Notes: generated by a model not told the origin, from the sequence alone. 53,909 nucleotides of DNA from Planctomycetaceae bacterium (GCA_031277105.1 JAISLW010000285.1:1-53909), one strand, 5' to 3'; counted from the first letter of the stretch, positions 29,264-39,531 are shown. Program-made: numbers and translations.

Positions 29264-29776
29264 ATGGATGTTTTTGAAGCTATTTCAAAACGGTTTAGTT
29301 ATCGCGGCGAGTTTACGGGGCAACCTGTTTCACGCGACGACTTGACGAAAATTGTGCAGGCGGGAATTGATGCGCCTAGCGGTTGCAATTCGCAATCGAC
29401 TAATTTTATTATTGTTGACAAGCCGGAATTGATAGCGTCGATTTCGCGTCTTCTTGGCGACCGTCCTGTTTGCAAGACTGCGGCGGCGCTGATAATTTGC
29501 GTTTGCGACAAAAAGCCCGCTTATGGCAATTTATCATTTTATATTGAGGACTGTTCGGCGGCAGTGCAAAATATGTTGCTGGCGATTACGGCGCTAGGTT
29601 ACGCCTCCGTCTGGCTAGACGGCGTAATTAGAGGAAATATAGGCGCCGAAATCGGAAAATTATTAAACGTGCCGCAAGAACAAGAAGTACGAATAATGTT
29701 GCCAATAGGAATACCAAAAAATCCAGGTAAACCAAACACAAAAAAATCCTTCGACAAAAGAGCAAAATTCTACTAA
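29264..29776 (+). CDS. nitroreductase family protein
   Basis: AAAGGAG RBS; FEAISKRFSYRGEFTGQPVSRDDLTKIVQAGIDAPSGCNSQSTNFIIV; YASVWLDG; VPQEQEVRIMLPIGIP. Confidence 0.9.
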   Translation: MDVFEAISKRFSYRGEFTGQPVSRDDLTKIVQAGIDAPSGCNSQSTNFIIVDKPELIASISRLLGDRPVCKTAAALIICVCDKKPAYGNLSFYIEDCSAAVQNMLLAITALGYASVWLDGVIRGNIGAEIGKLLNVPQEQEVRIMLPIGIPKNPGKPNTKKSFDKRAKFY

Positions 29777-29922
29777 ATGCGGAATGCGGAATTCGGAATG
29801 CGGAATTATTTAAATAATCTTTCTAATCTGCGGATCGAATTTTTGATCCACTGATTACACAGATTAAAAAGATTATTTAAATTTGAAATCAAAATCTTTA
29901 ATTCCGAATTCCGAATTTATTT
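29777..29922. repeat. family F repeat, opposite orientation, abutting the nitroreductase stop codon
   Basis: GCGGAATGCGGAATTCGGAATGCGGAATTATTTAAATAATC...GATTATTTAAATTTGAAATCAAAATCTTTAATTCCGAATTCCGAATTTA. Confidence 0.85.
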
Positions 29923-32148
29923 TAGGTATCTATTATTTCTTAGTGATTTAGTTTCGTTTATGTTTGGCGTGGTGAACGATACTTGTTTATTTTCGGTTTC
30001 AGGTTTTTCGTTTGTTTTTTGGTTTGAGCTATTTGTTGGCGGCAAAGGTGCAGGTCGTAGCGAGAAGTTATTTTGTTTTTCTGTTTGATTAATATTTGTG
30101 GTGTTATCGATAATGATTTTCGGCGTGGATTTTATATCTTTATCGGAGTCGATAATTTTTGGCGCAAGTATCGGATTATTTTCGTTGGTTTTATTTTCTA
30201 TAATTTTTGGTTGCGGGTTTGAAATTGGTTTAGAGTATTCTGGCAACAGGTTTTCGGCGTATTGGAATTGTTGATAATTTTGTTTACTTATAGTTTTTGG
30301 TCTTGTGAAACCGTAGTTTATTCTTTTGCTTGCGTCTTCTGCTCTTGCTCTTCTTTTTGCGTCGAAGTATGCTTTTGCTGGCCATGAGCCTTCAGCCAAG
30401 TAAACGTTATCGTATTCTAGCAGCGAACCTTTTCTGTAATGCAACGTCATAACGGCGATATTGTAATCTACGATAGCGCGGTAATATTCCGTATCGGCTT
30501 CGGCTAATCTTTTTTGAGCGTCTAGGAGTTGGTCGAGCGTGGTTGTGCCTCCGGCGAATGCCGCATTTACGGCGCTAACTTCTTCTGTTGCGGCTATGCG
30601 GCGTTGTAACATTGTGATGCTTGTTTGGTAGGCTTGCGTAATTTCGCGGAATGAATCTGCTAATTGGTGTGATAATTCTAGTTCTTGTTCTTGTAATACG
30701 GCGCGTGTTTTTGCCAAGTTAAGTTGTGCGTTTCTTACTCCGGCTAATTCGCGCCGCCATCCGAATGGCATTGATGCGTTTATGCCGACAGTCCATCCGC
30801 TAAATTTTCCGTCTGTTAAGTTACCGATGGCGTTGCTTTGGGAGTGATTTTGGTTTATTAGTTCTGATCCGGCGCCGCTCCATCTGTAGCCGCCGGACAA
30901 ATCGACTTGCGGCATGAGGAAGTTTTTGGAGGCGATTAGTTCAAGTTCGCGTTTTTTGACTTCCCATTTTTGTTTTCGCAATTCCGGCGATCTGTACATG
31001 GCTTCGCAGATGATATTTTGCCAATCTAATCTAAGCGGCGCCGTGAGTGGTTCATTGACAGGTCTCATTAAACGACCGTCTGTTACGGACAAACCTAAAA
31101 TTGAACGCAATGCGGCTTCGGTGCGGAACAGATTCGTTTGCGCTAATTCGGCTTGACCTCTAAATGTAAAGTAATTATTTCGGGCTTGCGCTTCGTTTTG
31201 TGCTGTTCCGTCTCTGGCGCTGTGTATTTTAAGCGTGTTAATTTTTATCCAAGTTTGGTGTGCGGAGTCGCGACCTGATTTAACTGATTCTAATCTATGA
31301 TAAGCGTAATATAGATTCCAATATGCCTTTTCAACATCGGCGACAAGATTACGCGTTGCCATCTCGAAGTCGTTGATGGCTTGGTCGGTATTGATGCGGG
31401 CGATAACGACGCCGGAGTAAACGCCGGGTTGACCGTTAGGTCCGGCGATACGGTTAAATTGGATACCGTTACCGCGTAGCAATGGTTGAACGAAGCCGCC
31501 TTCAAGATAACTTGACCAGCCGTCGCTAATGTTTGGATTACCGCCGCTGAATTGGTATTGATTGGACTGATTTAAGTAAAATCTAGTTCCAGTAGGCGCA
31601 ATTTTATTTATGCCAACGCCGAGCGTGCCAACGTCGGTTTGGACGCTTCCGGGCGTATCGCGTTTTTCCCATTGCGTCGTCGCTGAAAGCATTGCGTCGA
31701 ATGCGGACAAGGCGGCTTCGACGCCGTATTGCGGATTACTTTCGGTCAAGGCGATGTCGTAAACGGTGCTGACTGAATTAGGCGAGGAGAGCAATGCCGA
31801 AGGTACGCCGGATGTGCCGCCGCTAGAAAAACCGACGCCGTTAAGCGTGCGAATTATTTTGCAATTTTGTAATGCTATTTGAATTGCATCTTCGAGTGAA
31901 ATGTCCCAAAAGCCTTTGGGTTCAGGATTAGTGAGCGTAAGTGGATCGATAGCGCCGGATACTTCGTTGAGTTGGGGGAGATGCGTATCGGGGTAATCGA
32001 TACGTGTAGCGCGTGTTTTGAGGTATTTTTGGTATTGACTTTTTTCGGTTAGATAAATCGGCTGTTGAGGCTGGCAACCGGCAAGGTTGATCAGACAAAA
32101 AACAATGCCAAGTAAAAAGGCAATTGATATTTTATTAAGGGAACTCAT
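29917..32148 (-). CDS. TolC-family outer-membrane efflux lipoprotein
   Basis: Lipobox INLAGC; LEDAIQIALQN; AYWNLYYAYHRLES; GTTTLDQLLDAQKRLAEADTEYYRAIVDYNIAVMTLHYRKGSLL. Confidence 0.92.
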   Translation of the reverse strand: MSSLNKISIAFLLGIVFCLINLAGCQPQQPIYLTEKSQYQKYLKTRATRIDYPDTHLPQLNEVSGAIDPLTLTNPEPKGFWDISLEDAIQIALQNCKIIRTLNGVGFSSGGTSGVPSALLSSPNSVSTVYDIALTESNPQYGVEAALSAFDAMLSATTQWEKRDTPGSVQTDVGTLGVGINKIAPTGTRFYLNQSNQYQFSGGNPNISDGWSSYLEGGFVQPLLRGNGIQFNRIAGPNGQPGVYSGVVIARINTDQAINDFEMATRNLVADVEKAYWNLYYAYHRLESVKSGRDSAHQTWIKINTLKIHSARDGTAQNEAQARNNYFTFRGQAELAQTNLFRTEAALRSILGLSVTDGRLMRPVNEPLTAPLRLDWQNIICEAMYRSPELRKQKWEVKKRELELIASKNFLMPQVDLSGGYRWSGAGSELINQNHSQSNAIGNLTDGKFSGWTVGINASMPFGWRRELAGVRNAQLNLAKTRAVLQEQELELSHQLADSFREITQAYQTSITMLQRRIAATEEVSAVNAAFAGGTTTLDQLLDAQKRLAEADTEYYRAIVDYNIAVMTLHYRKGSLLEYDNVYLAEGSWPAKAYFDAKRRARAEDASKRINYGFTRPKTISKQNYQQFQYAENLLPEYSKPISNPQPKIIENKTNENNPILAPKIIDSDKDIKSTPKIIIDNTTNINQTEKQNNFSLRPAPLPPTNSSNQKTNEKPETENKQVSFTTPNINETKSLRNNRYLK

Positions 32149-32762
32149 GTTTTATTCCTTTAGTAAATTGATGCGAGGTAATTGGTTACCTACGTTTGGA
32201 GTATTGGCAAGTAATGGGGTTAAACTATTGATGCTAAATTTCAGTCAATAAAAAATACAAAAAAACTAGCAAGATAAACCGAAATTCGTATGCAAAAAGT
32301 TTAATACTTCTTTGTCTTTTCGACTAACTTAAAGCCGCCCCCTAAATTTTACTCAAGCAGACGGCGCAATAATAATTATCCGGTTATTCCGCAAAATCCA
32401 AATCGTCCTAATAAACAGAAAAGTTTAATTTATCAGCAAAGTTTTTTTATTTTTGTCAATCAATTTAACAAGAAAACTTTGCCCAAATTACCCAAAATAT
32501 AAATTCAGAATTAAATTAACGCAAAATCAGAATTTAAAGATGAACGCAATTGTCAACGGCTACAAATAAAACAGTTGAATCAAACAAGTACAGCCGAAAC
32601 AAAAACATGTAAGCAAGATTATTACGATCCTTCAATCAGTCCCCACTTGTCCCACCTGTCCCATTTGTCCCTAAAAAATCGTAACCTTTCACGAGATTTT
32701 AGAAGCGTAGAGTTTTAGGGTGTAGGGTGTAGGGTGTAGGGGGTAGATTTATTTTTTTCCGA

Positions 32763-32857
32763 TCTGTCCCGTTAGGGACAACATGTTGGTAGAAAAGCAA
32801 TGTCAAAAATATATTTATCCCTAGCGGGACAAATATTTATCGTTACGAAAATTGTCC
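32763..32857. repeat. family B, partial copy
   Basis: TGTCCCGTTAGGGACAACATGTTGGTAGAAAAGCAATGTCAAAAATATATTTATCCCTAGCGGGACAAATATTTATCGTTACG. Confidence 0.85.
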
Positions 32858-32897
32858 CGCTACACCCTATCCCCTACACCCTATCCCCTAAAATTTT

Positions 32898-34196
32898 TTA
32901 AATTTCTGTTTTCTTATTTATAGTTAGTAGGAACTCTGCCAAGTCGTCTATTTCTTCTTCTGTTCCAGTCCATGGCGGCATTGAGATGATTGGTTTGTTT
33001 AGTAATCTGATTTTATTTTTTAGAAATTTTTTATCATTTTCGCCGGACAATAGCGGTTTTATTGCCGACATACCGCGTTCTAGGGCATGGCAATTATTAC
33101 AATGATACATGAAAATCATACCGCCGCGTTCAATTTTATTCGACGATACTTTTTGCCATTCGGAATCTCTCAAAAAACCTGTCATTCGCAACTCTTCAAT
33201 TTCATCTTTGTAAACTTGACTTCCCAGCACAATTTGATCCACAATCCACGGCTTCCGCGCCGCTTCACGAACAAACTCCGCCGTTGCCAACGCAATTAAA
33301 CCAAATATTAACAACGAAACCGCAAATCCGGCGCTAATTGAACGCGGACGCAAAACAGGACCAAAAAACATCAATAACAACATTATCACACAAGTCCCGA
33401 CAAATATTACAACCAACACGTTTATTAACACCGCCCGCTCCATTGCCCGATGAACACTCTCCGGCAACAAAATAAACGACGCCAATATGCCAATAAACAT
33501 CGTAATAACTCCAAAAATAATCGGAAAAGTCATACGCCGCACTACACGCTCAAGCAACTTGCCATCATCGCCCAACACCCAAGCGGCATGAACAAAAACA
33601 TAAAGCGCCGCCAACAATACGGCGCCGCCGGTACGTGCAAATGTTTGAGGTAAAAATTGAACGTTAAAAAACGCATGCCAAAAATTACCCGTATCACTCC
33701 AATTCGCAAATAAACCCCGCGAATCCAACATAAACGCCGTTATTCCTGTTATCAAAACAAGACTAATCCACGCCGAAATCGCATAAATCACAGATATAAT
33801 AACATGCGTTTTAGGTTTAAGTTGAAACCAGAAATAATACATAATAAACGCCGATACTATCTCTATTACAAAAAATACCCACTCTATCGCCCAACCAAAA
33901 ACAAACGTCCTAATCAACGTCTCCGTCGCAAGCGGCGAAGCAAGCGCAATCGTCCACCATATACCCACGCCCGTTATAGCGCCAAACGCAACCGTTAAAA
34001 GCACAAAAAATTTGGCATGTTTATACCAATAATCACGGTAAGGCTTGTCGTTAGTCTTAACCGCAAAACGATTCTCCAACGCTATCAAAATACCGCCGCC
34101 AACAGCATAATGAGACACAAAAACATGAACCACCGCCACAAACGCTATAAGCATCGGAGCAGTAAGACCCGGAACATACCACCAAGGATAATACAT
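32898..34196 (-). CDS. cytochrome bd oxidase subunit I-like membrane protein fused to C-terminal c-type heme domain
   Basis: Multi-TM N-terminal domain (HVFVSHYAVGGGILIALENRFA..; ITGVGIWWTIALASP); C-terminal MIFMYHCNNCHALERG (CxxCH). Confidence 0.82.
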   Translation of the reverse strand: MYYPWWYVPGLTAPMLIAFVAVVHVFVSHYAVGGGILIALENRFAVKTNDKPYRDYWYKHAKFFVLLTVAFGAITGVGIWWTIALASPLATETLIRTFVFGWAIEWVFFVIEIVSAFIMYYFWFQLKPKTHVIISVIYAISAWISLVLITGITAFMLDSRGLFANWSDTGNFWHAFFNVQFLPQTFARTGGAVLLAALYVFVHAAWVLGDDGKLLERVVRRMTFPIIFGVITMFIGILASFILLPESVHRAMERAVLINVLVVIFVGTCVIMLLLMFFGPVLRPRSISAGFAVSLLIFGLIALATAEFVREAARKPWIVDQIVLGSQVYKDEIEELRMTGFLRDSEWQKVSSNKIERGGMIFMYHCNNCHALERGMSAIKPLLSGENDKKFLKNKIRLLNKPIISMPPWTGTEEEIDDLAEFLLTINKKTEI

Positions 34197-34300
34197 AATT
34201 AAACCTCAATTTGTAAAATGTAATTTGTTAATGTAATTTGTTATTTGGAACTATTCAGCAGCGCCGTTTGAATAGTTATTGTTAATTTTCGTAACAAATA

Positions 34301-34404
34301 TTAAACTGTTCACTCTTGAATTTACGTTTACCGCCGTCAGCCTAACTACCAGACGACAATCTTTGACGCTTTTAAATCACTGAAATTCAAGTACGAGCAA
34401 TATA
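34301..34404 (+). mobile_element. family C element
   Basis: TTAAACTGTTCACTCTTGAA...ATTCAAGTACGAGCAATAT. Confidence 0.82.
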
Positions 34405-34680
34405 GTTTGATAATTTTACGCAGTTCCACAAAAAATGTCCATACGTTTTAGAAAATCAAAAAAATTTGTAACTGGTCACGGAAATTTAAACGAATAGGTA
34501 TCTCTAAAAATTCATTATTGGGAGAACCGATCAATCATTCGATGTTTCTCTAAAATTAAAATTAAATCAATAATGAATTTTTAACGTCCAGTTAAGTTGT
34601 ATTTACATGTTGTCCCCAGCGGGACAGATGGGACAAATATTTATTGTTACAATAAATCTATCCTTTACACCCTATCACCT

Positions 34681-34784
34681 ATACTGCTCATACTTGAAAT
34701 TCAGCGATTTAAAAGCGTCAAAGCCTGCCGTCCGAAAGCTAGGCAGGCGAAGGTAAACGCAAACTCAAGTACGAATAGTTTAAA
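34681..34784 (-). mobile_element. family C element
   Basis: ATACTGCTCATACTTGAAATTCAGCG...CTCAAGTACGAATAGTTTAA. Confidence 0.88.
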
Positions 34785-34899
34785 ACTCTATCATTCTAAA
34801 ATTTCGTGAACGATTACCTATTTTTAACATTTAAAATCTAAAAGCCGAAATTTATTTTTTGTAATTTATTTATTTGAGTAGAGGTACAAAAAAATAAAA

Positions 34900-34977
34900 T
34901 CTTAACGAAATCTTAATCAAAACTTAATCAAATATTAATACAATCTTAATAATTTCTTAATATTTTTTTATTATAAT
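34900..34977 (+). promoter_or_regulatory. 11-bp-periodic TCTTAAT heptamer array plus -10 (Pho-box-like operator/promoter)
   Basis: Heptamers start at 34900, 34911, 34922, 34933, 34944, 34955; TATAAT at 34972-34977. Confidence 0.6.
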
Positions 34978-34997
34978 TCCGCCTGTGCAAACGAATC

Positions 34998-35243
34998 GGG
35001 CATCTCTAAAAATTCATTTTTGTGTAAAAAGGTAGGCGGTGTTTTGCCGCTGTGTTTATTTTTTGTGCCGTAATGGAGTTTATGCTATCAGTAAATTTTA
35101 ATAATTCATGAAGCCTAAAATATGTCTTTTTTAGACGTGCGAAGTATTAAAGTTTTTGATGTCGTAAACCGTAATACGGCGTTTCGGCACAGTGTTTAAT
35201 TTTTTTAACCGCCTACCTAGACAAATGTATTTTTAGAGACGCC
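34998..35243. mobile_element. MITE-like element, family D, longest copy (~246 bp)
   Basis: TIR GGGCATCTCTAAAAATTCATTT / inverted GGGCGTCTCTAAAAATACATTTGT; internal inverted GTAGGCGG arms. Confidence 0.75.
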
Positions 35244-35422
35244 CGATAGATTTTAGAGATTAGTGAATTAGGCGATAGATTTATTGTTACAATAAATTGT
35301 TATAATAAATTGTCCCATTTGTCCCTCATGTCCCACTTGTCCCTCAAAAAAATTGCCAATACGTAATTTTACTAAACGGATTTTCGCGAGGGGTTACAAA
35401 AAATTTAATTAGGAGTTTAAAA

Positions 35423-36355
35423 ATGATTTTACGAATGAATTTTGGAAAATGTTTGTTTATATTATTTGTTACGATAATATATTTTGTTTTATTAGGTTTG
35501 GCGGAATTATTTTCTTTAGCGGAAGAAAATGAAGCCGTAACTTTGCCGCAGTTTTCAGCAATGCCGGTATTGAGTCGTTTGAACGTCGCTCATCGTGGGG
35601 CGTCGTTTCTTGCGCCGGAGAATACGCTTATGGCTTATCGGATTGCTATTTCAGCCGGAGCGGACGGCGCCGAATGCGACGTTTACAAAACAGCCGACAA
35701 CATACTCGTCTTGTCGCACGATAAATCAACCAATCGAACAGCAAACGGAAAAAAACACGATATTACAAAAACTACATTCGACGAACTACGAAAACTTGAC
35801 GTAGGAATCTGGAAAGGTAAACAATTCAAAAACGAAAAAATACCAACTCTGGACGAATATCTTGAACTATTAAAAGAAACAAAATGTTCGCCCGTCGTTG
35901 AAATTAAAATGAACCAAATCGAAAAAGAAGTAATCGAAACGATACGAAAACAAGACATGATTTCTGTTACAATAATTATTGCGTTTTCGGAACAGGTTGT
36001 TAAAAACGTGCGCCGTTTAGAACCGAATATCTGCGTCGCATGGCTTTACAGCGAAAATCTAAAAAACAAAGGCGGAGCAGAAAATAACGCTGACAGACTG
36101 GCTGAATTTCTATTGAAAAAAAGCGCCGAACTAAACGCAAACATATTAGACTTAAACCATGAAATTCTTTCGCAAAAATTAGTAACAAAATTAAAAAATT
36201 CAGGAATACATGTCTGGTGCTGGACTGTCAACGACGTTGAACGAATGAAAATTTTATTAGATTGGGGAGTAGAAAGCATCACAACAGACCGACCCGAATT
36301 ATTAAACGAATTACTAAAAAAATATAAGCCAATTCACACAATTGATATAGATTGA
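35423..36355 (+). CDS. glycerophosphodiester phosphodiesterase family protein (exported)
   Basis: AGGAG RBS; NVAHRGASFLAPENTLMAYRIAISAGADGAECDVYKTADNILVLSHDKSTNRT; VWCWTVNDVERMKILLDWGVESITTDRPE. Confidence 0.95.
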   Translation: MILRMNFGKCLFILFVTIIYFVLLGLAELFSLAEENEAVTLPQFSAMPVLSRLNVAHRGASFLAPENTLMAYRIAISAGADGAECDVYKTADNILVLSHDKSTNRTANGKKHDITKTTFDELRKLDVGIWKGKQFKNEKIPTLDEYLELLKETKCSPVVEIKMNQIEKEVIETIRKQDMISVTIIIAFSEQVVKNVRRLEPNICVAWLYSENLKNKGGAENNADRLAEFLLKKSAELNANILDLNHEILSQKLVTKLKNSGIHVWCWTVNDVERMKILLDWGVESITTDRPELLNELLKKYKPIHTIDID

Positions 36356-36462
36356 TATACGTATCGTACTTGAAATTCAGCGAATTAAAAATACGAACAG
36401 TTTAAGAACAGAATTTTTGTAACAAAAAAATTTGTCCCACTTGTCCTATTGTCCCTAAAAAA

Positions 36463-36530
36463 ATCTTTCTAATCTGTGTAATCCGTGGATCGCTTTTTTG
36501 TCCACAGATTACACAGATTAAAAGGATTGA
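36463..36530. repeat. family F core (AATCTGTGTAATCCGTGGATC / palindrome)
   Basis: AATCTTTCTAATCTGTGTAATCCGTGGATCGCTTTTTTGTCCACAGATTACACAGATTAAAAGGATT. Confidence 0.85.
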
Positions 36531-36642
36531 GAAGGAACGCAGTCGAAATGGTTGCGATCCTTCTTAATAAATCAATGAATTTCAAATACGACCAGTATAT
36601 GAAATTAAAATTAAATCAATCTGGTCAGGTATTATCTGGCGT

Positions 36643-37671
36643 TTATCCGGTTGCTTTATTATTTTTGCAGATGGTTGAATAAATTCTTTCAAATTCGTTA
36701 TGATTTGCGAATGAGATAATTAATTTACCGTTTCCTTTGTCGCTTTTTTGTAGTAATTTTATTTTTACTCCGCCGAGTTGTTTTTTTAATTCTTCTTCTA
36801 ATTGTATTATCTGTTCGCTTTGTTTTGATATTTTTCGTTTATTGCCTTCTTGGTCAATAATTTTCCACCCTTCGTTTTCCGTAATATTATCAATATTATC
36901 ATTTCCGGTATCATTTACGGAGTCAATTAGTTCGCGTACAAATCTTTCTGTTTCACGAACACTCCATGATTCAGTTTTGATTCTGTTTCCGATTTCGACT
37001 TGTTCAAATTTTTCTAGCGCTAACAGCGCGCGGGCGTGTCCCATTGTCAACTCGCCTTTGCGAACACTTTCTTGCACTTCGTTATCTAGTTCTAACAGTC
37101 TTACTAAATTTGTTACCGTTGATCTATCTAGTTCTAATCTTTTCGCTAACTCATCATGCGTGCCGCCGTATGATTCTAGATATTGTGCGAAAGCGATTGC
37201 TTTTTCGATAGCGTTTAAGTCTTTTCGTTGCACGTTTTCTGTTATTGCAAGTTCTATCATCGTGCGGTCGTCTGCTTCCAAACAATGCACCGGCAGTTCT
37301 TGCCAACCTAAACGCATTGCCGCCCGATAGCGCCGCTCTCCCGCAATAATTTGAAACCGTTCCGTATCGCCTGCCATGATGCGGCGGACAACTACAGGTT
37401 GCAATAAACCATGCGTCTGCAAACTGCCCGCTAATTGCTCAATTTCCGATTCGTCAAATTCACGACGCGGTTGAAATGGATTCGGTTCAATTAACAAAAT
37501 ATCAATTGAATCCGGTCTCTGATTTGCGAGATGTTGTTGTAGAAGCCAATCTGAATCGGCGTTCTGCGGCATATCGCCGCCGTTGATCTCGTCTAATTGG
37601 TTCTGTTCGACGCCGCCGACTTTACCGAGCAGCGCTTCCAAACCACGCCCTAAACGTTTTTCTTTAGCCAC
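36643..37671 (-). CDS. parB: chromosome partitioning protein ParB
   Basis: KRLGRGLEALLG; LLIEPNPFQPRREFDESEIEQLAGSLQTHGLLQPVVVRR; IIAGERRYRAAMRLGWQELPV. Confidence 0.97.
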   Translation of the reverse strand: MAKEKRLGRGLEALLGKVGGVEQNQLDEINGGDMPQNADSDWLLQQHLANQRPDSIDILLIEPNPFQPRREFDESEIEQLAGSLQTHGLLQPVVVRRIMAGDTERFQIIAGERRYRAAMRLGWQELPVHCLEADDRTMIELAITENVQRKDLNAIEKAIAFAQYLESYGGTHDELAKRLELDRSTVTNLVRLLELDNEVQESVRKGELTMGHARALLALEKFEQVEIGNRIKTESWSVRETERFVRELIDSVNDTGNDNIDNITENEGWKIIDQEGNKRKISKQSEQIIQLEEELKKQLGGVKIKLLQKSDKGNGKLIISFANHNEFERIYSTICKNNKATG

Positions 37672-38410
37672 GTTCTAATACCTCCATACAAAGTTCTATA
37701 TATGCCCTTGCACCGCGCGACTTGGGCGCATAATCAATTACGGACAGCCCATGACTTGGCGCTTCGCTGATTGCGACGTCGCGCGGTATAACAGTTTTAA
37801 ATACAATTTCCCCAAAAAAATTACGCACTTCGCGGTCAACTTCATGAGTCAATTCCAACGCAATATCATACATCGTAAGCGCAATACCGCCGAATTTAAG
37901 TTTATCTGGTTTACTCGACATAATTTTTTTGATTACTTCAATCATTCGCACAAGACCTTCCATCGCAAAAAATTCGCATTGTATCGGCATGAACACTTCG
38001 CTCGAAGCCGCCAACGCTATCTGCGTCAAATGACCAAGCGACGGCGGCGAATCTATCAATACATAATCATAAACGCTCATCTCGTCAAATAATTGCCGCT
38101 CAATTCGTTTTGATTTCTGCATATCGTTTTGCGTAAGGGCTTCTATATCGGCAAACTTGCGACTGCCTGGCAATAAATGCAACAACGGCGTACCCGTCTT
38201 AATCAAACATTCCGAAAACGCCGAACCGGTAACAAGCGGATGCGAATTTATAGGTTGAAATCCAAGACCGCTAGTCGCATTACATTGAGGATCAAGATCA
38301 ATAAGCAACGTCTTCGCGCCGGATTTGGCAATCGCATCCGAAAGCGAAATCGCCGTAGTCGTCTTGCCAACGCCGCCCTTCTGATTAGCAATACAAAATA
38401 CACGAACCAT
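37664..38410 (-). CDS. parA: chromosome partitioning ATPase ParA/Soj
   Basis: MVRVFCIANQKGGVGKTTTAISLSDAIA; LLIDLDPQCNATSGLG; VLIDSPPSLG; overlaps parB by 8 nt. Confidence 0.96.
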   Translation of the reverse strand: MVRVFCIANQKGGVGKTTTAISLSDAIAKSGAKTLLIDLDPQCNATSGLGFQPINSHPLVTGSAFSECLIKTGTPLLHLLPGSRKFADIEALTQNDMQKSKRIERQLFDEMSVYDYVLIDSPPSLGHLTQIALAASSEVFMPIQCEFFAMEGLVRMIEVIKKIMSSKPDKLKFGGIALTMYDIALELTHEVDREVRNFFGEIVFKTVIPRDVAISEAPSHGLSVIDYAPKSRGARAYIELCMEVLERG

Positions 38411-38610
38411 AATATGCGGATTGTTACAATTTCTAAAATCTATGTCAAGATCAATTTTGTAAACGCTCCTTCGCAACAATTCAGGTTTTTGAAAAACAAG
38501 TAAGATATGAGGGACAAATGGGACACGAGGGACAAGTGCGACAAATTTAATTTACAATTTTGAAATTAAAATCTTTTGATACTGCATTCCGTATTCCGAA
38601 TTAAAAGCGA

Positions 38611-39531
38611 TCATGCCATACATAGTTCTTGTTCAATTCTTTCTAATCTTGATCCGATTTGGTTGTCAATGATTCCTAGCGAAGTTTCTAATGCGCATCC
38701 GCCTTTTGAAATTTTACCGTCTGCTACAATTCGCGTTTGAGCCGCAATCGATAATTCGTCAATTAATAAATCAATTTGCGGTTTAAGCGATTCATAATCG
38801 TCTGGATTTAACCTAACTTTCATCGCCGTACTCCCCGTGCCTAATTCAAGCGATTCCCTAATTAACCTCAACGGCACGTCAATCATATTCGGCAATTCGC
38901 GTGAAATAGCCCGCTCGGCAATCAAAACGGCAAAACGAATAGCGCTCTGTTCCCAAAGTTGCAAAAAAGATTGCCGCGCCGTTTCCAGTAGTTCAATCAT
39001 TTTTTTCACCGCCGGCAAAAGCGTCTCTAATTGAGCGCCAAGTTGTACGCTCGCCTCATTACGCACGCGTTCCGCATAGTCAACCGTCGCTTGAAACTCG
39101 CCGTCCGAATAACCTTTCGTATTGCCTTCGCTATAACCTAACTTGTAACCTTCGTCATAACCCGATTGCCGCGCCGCCGCTTCGTCAATCCGCAACTGCT
39201 CGCGCAACTCGCTCATCTCCGTCTCAAGTTGCAATTTACGATTCTGAAAATTCGCTTCTTCTTCCCGCAATCGCCGATTTAATTCGTCAAGTTGACCGCG
39301 TATCGTCTCCGCCTCAACACGCGCCAACTCCCGCGTCCGCTCTATCTCCGATAACGCCTCCTCCCGCAAACGCACAACTTCGCTACGCGCCTGCGTCGCA
39401 ACATAAAGCGCATCCGATTTCACCTTCGCCATAAAATCAGCCGCCTTCTCCTCCAAATCCACAAAATTAAACGGAACTGGACGATACTTCACCGCCTTCG
39501 ACGCTTGTTTTTCCGGCATAATCGTATTCAT
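38611..39531 (-). CDS. FliH/SctL-like flagellar/type III export stator protein
   Basis: Coiled-coil N-terminal half; GYDEGYKLGYSEGNTKGYSDGEFQ Gly-periodic segment; C-terminal ISRELPNMIDVPLRLIRESLELGTGSTAMKVRLNPDDYESL..RIVADGKISKGGCALETSLGIIDNQIGSRLERIEQEL. Confidence 0.85.
   Translation of the reverse strand: MNTIMPEKQASKAVKYRPVPFNFVDLEEKAADFMAKVKSDALYVATQARSEVVRLREEALSEIERTRELARVEAETIRGQLDELNRRLREEEANFQNRKLQLETEMSELREQLRIDEAAARQSGYDEGYKLGYSEGNTKGYSDGEFQATVDYAERVRNEASVQLGAQLETLLPAVKKMIELLETARQSFLQLWEQSAIRFAVLIAERAISRELPNMIDVPLRLIRESLELGTGSTAMKVRLNPDDYESLKPQIDLLIDELSIAAQTRIVADGKISKGGCALETSLGIIDNQIGSRLERIEQELCMA

Noticed and set aside
38411-38479. N-terminal extension MLRRSVYKIDLDIDFRNCNNPHI of ParA in the ORF track
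   Set aside because: MVRVFCIANQKGGVGKTT at 38410 is the natural Walker-A-proximal start; the extension overlaps intergenic repeat-like DNA.
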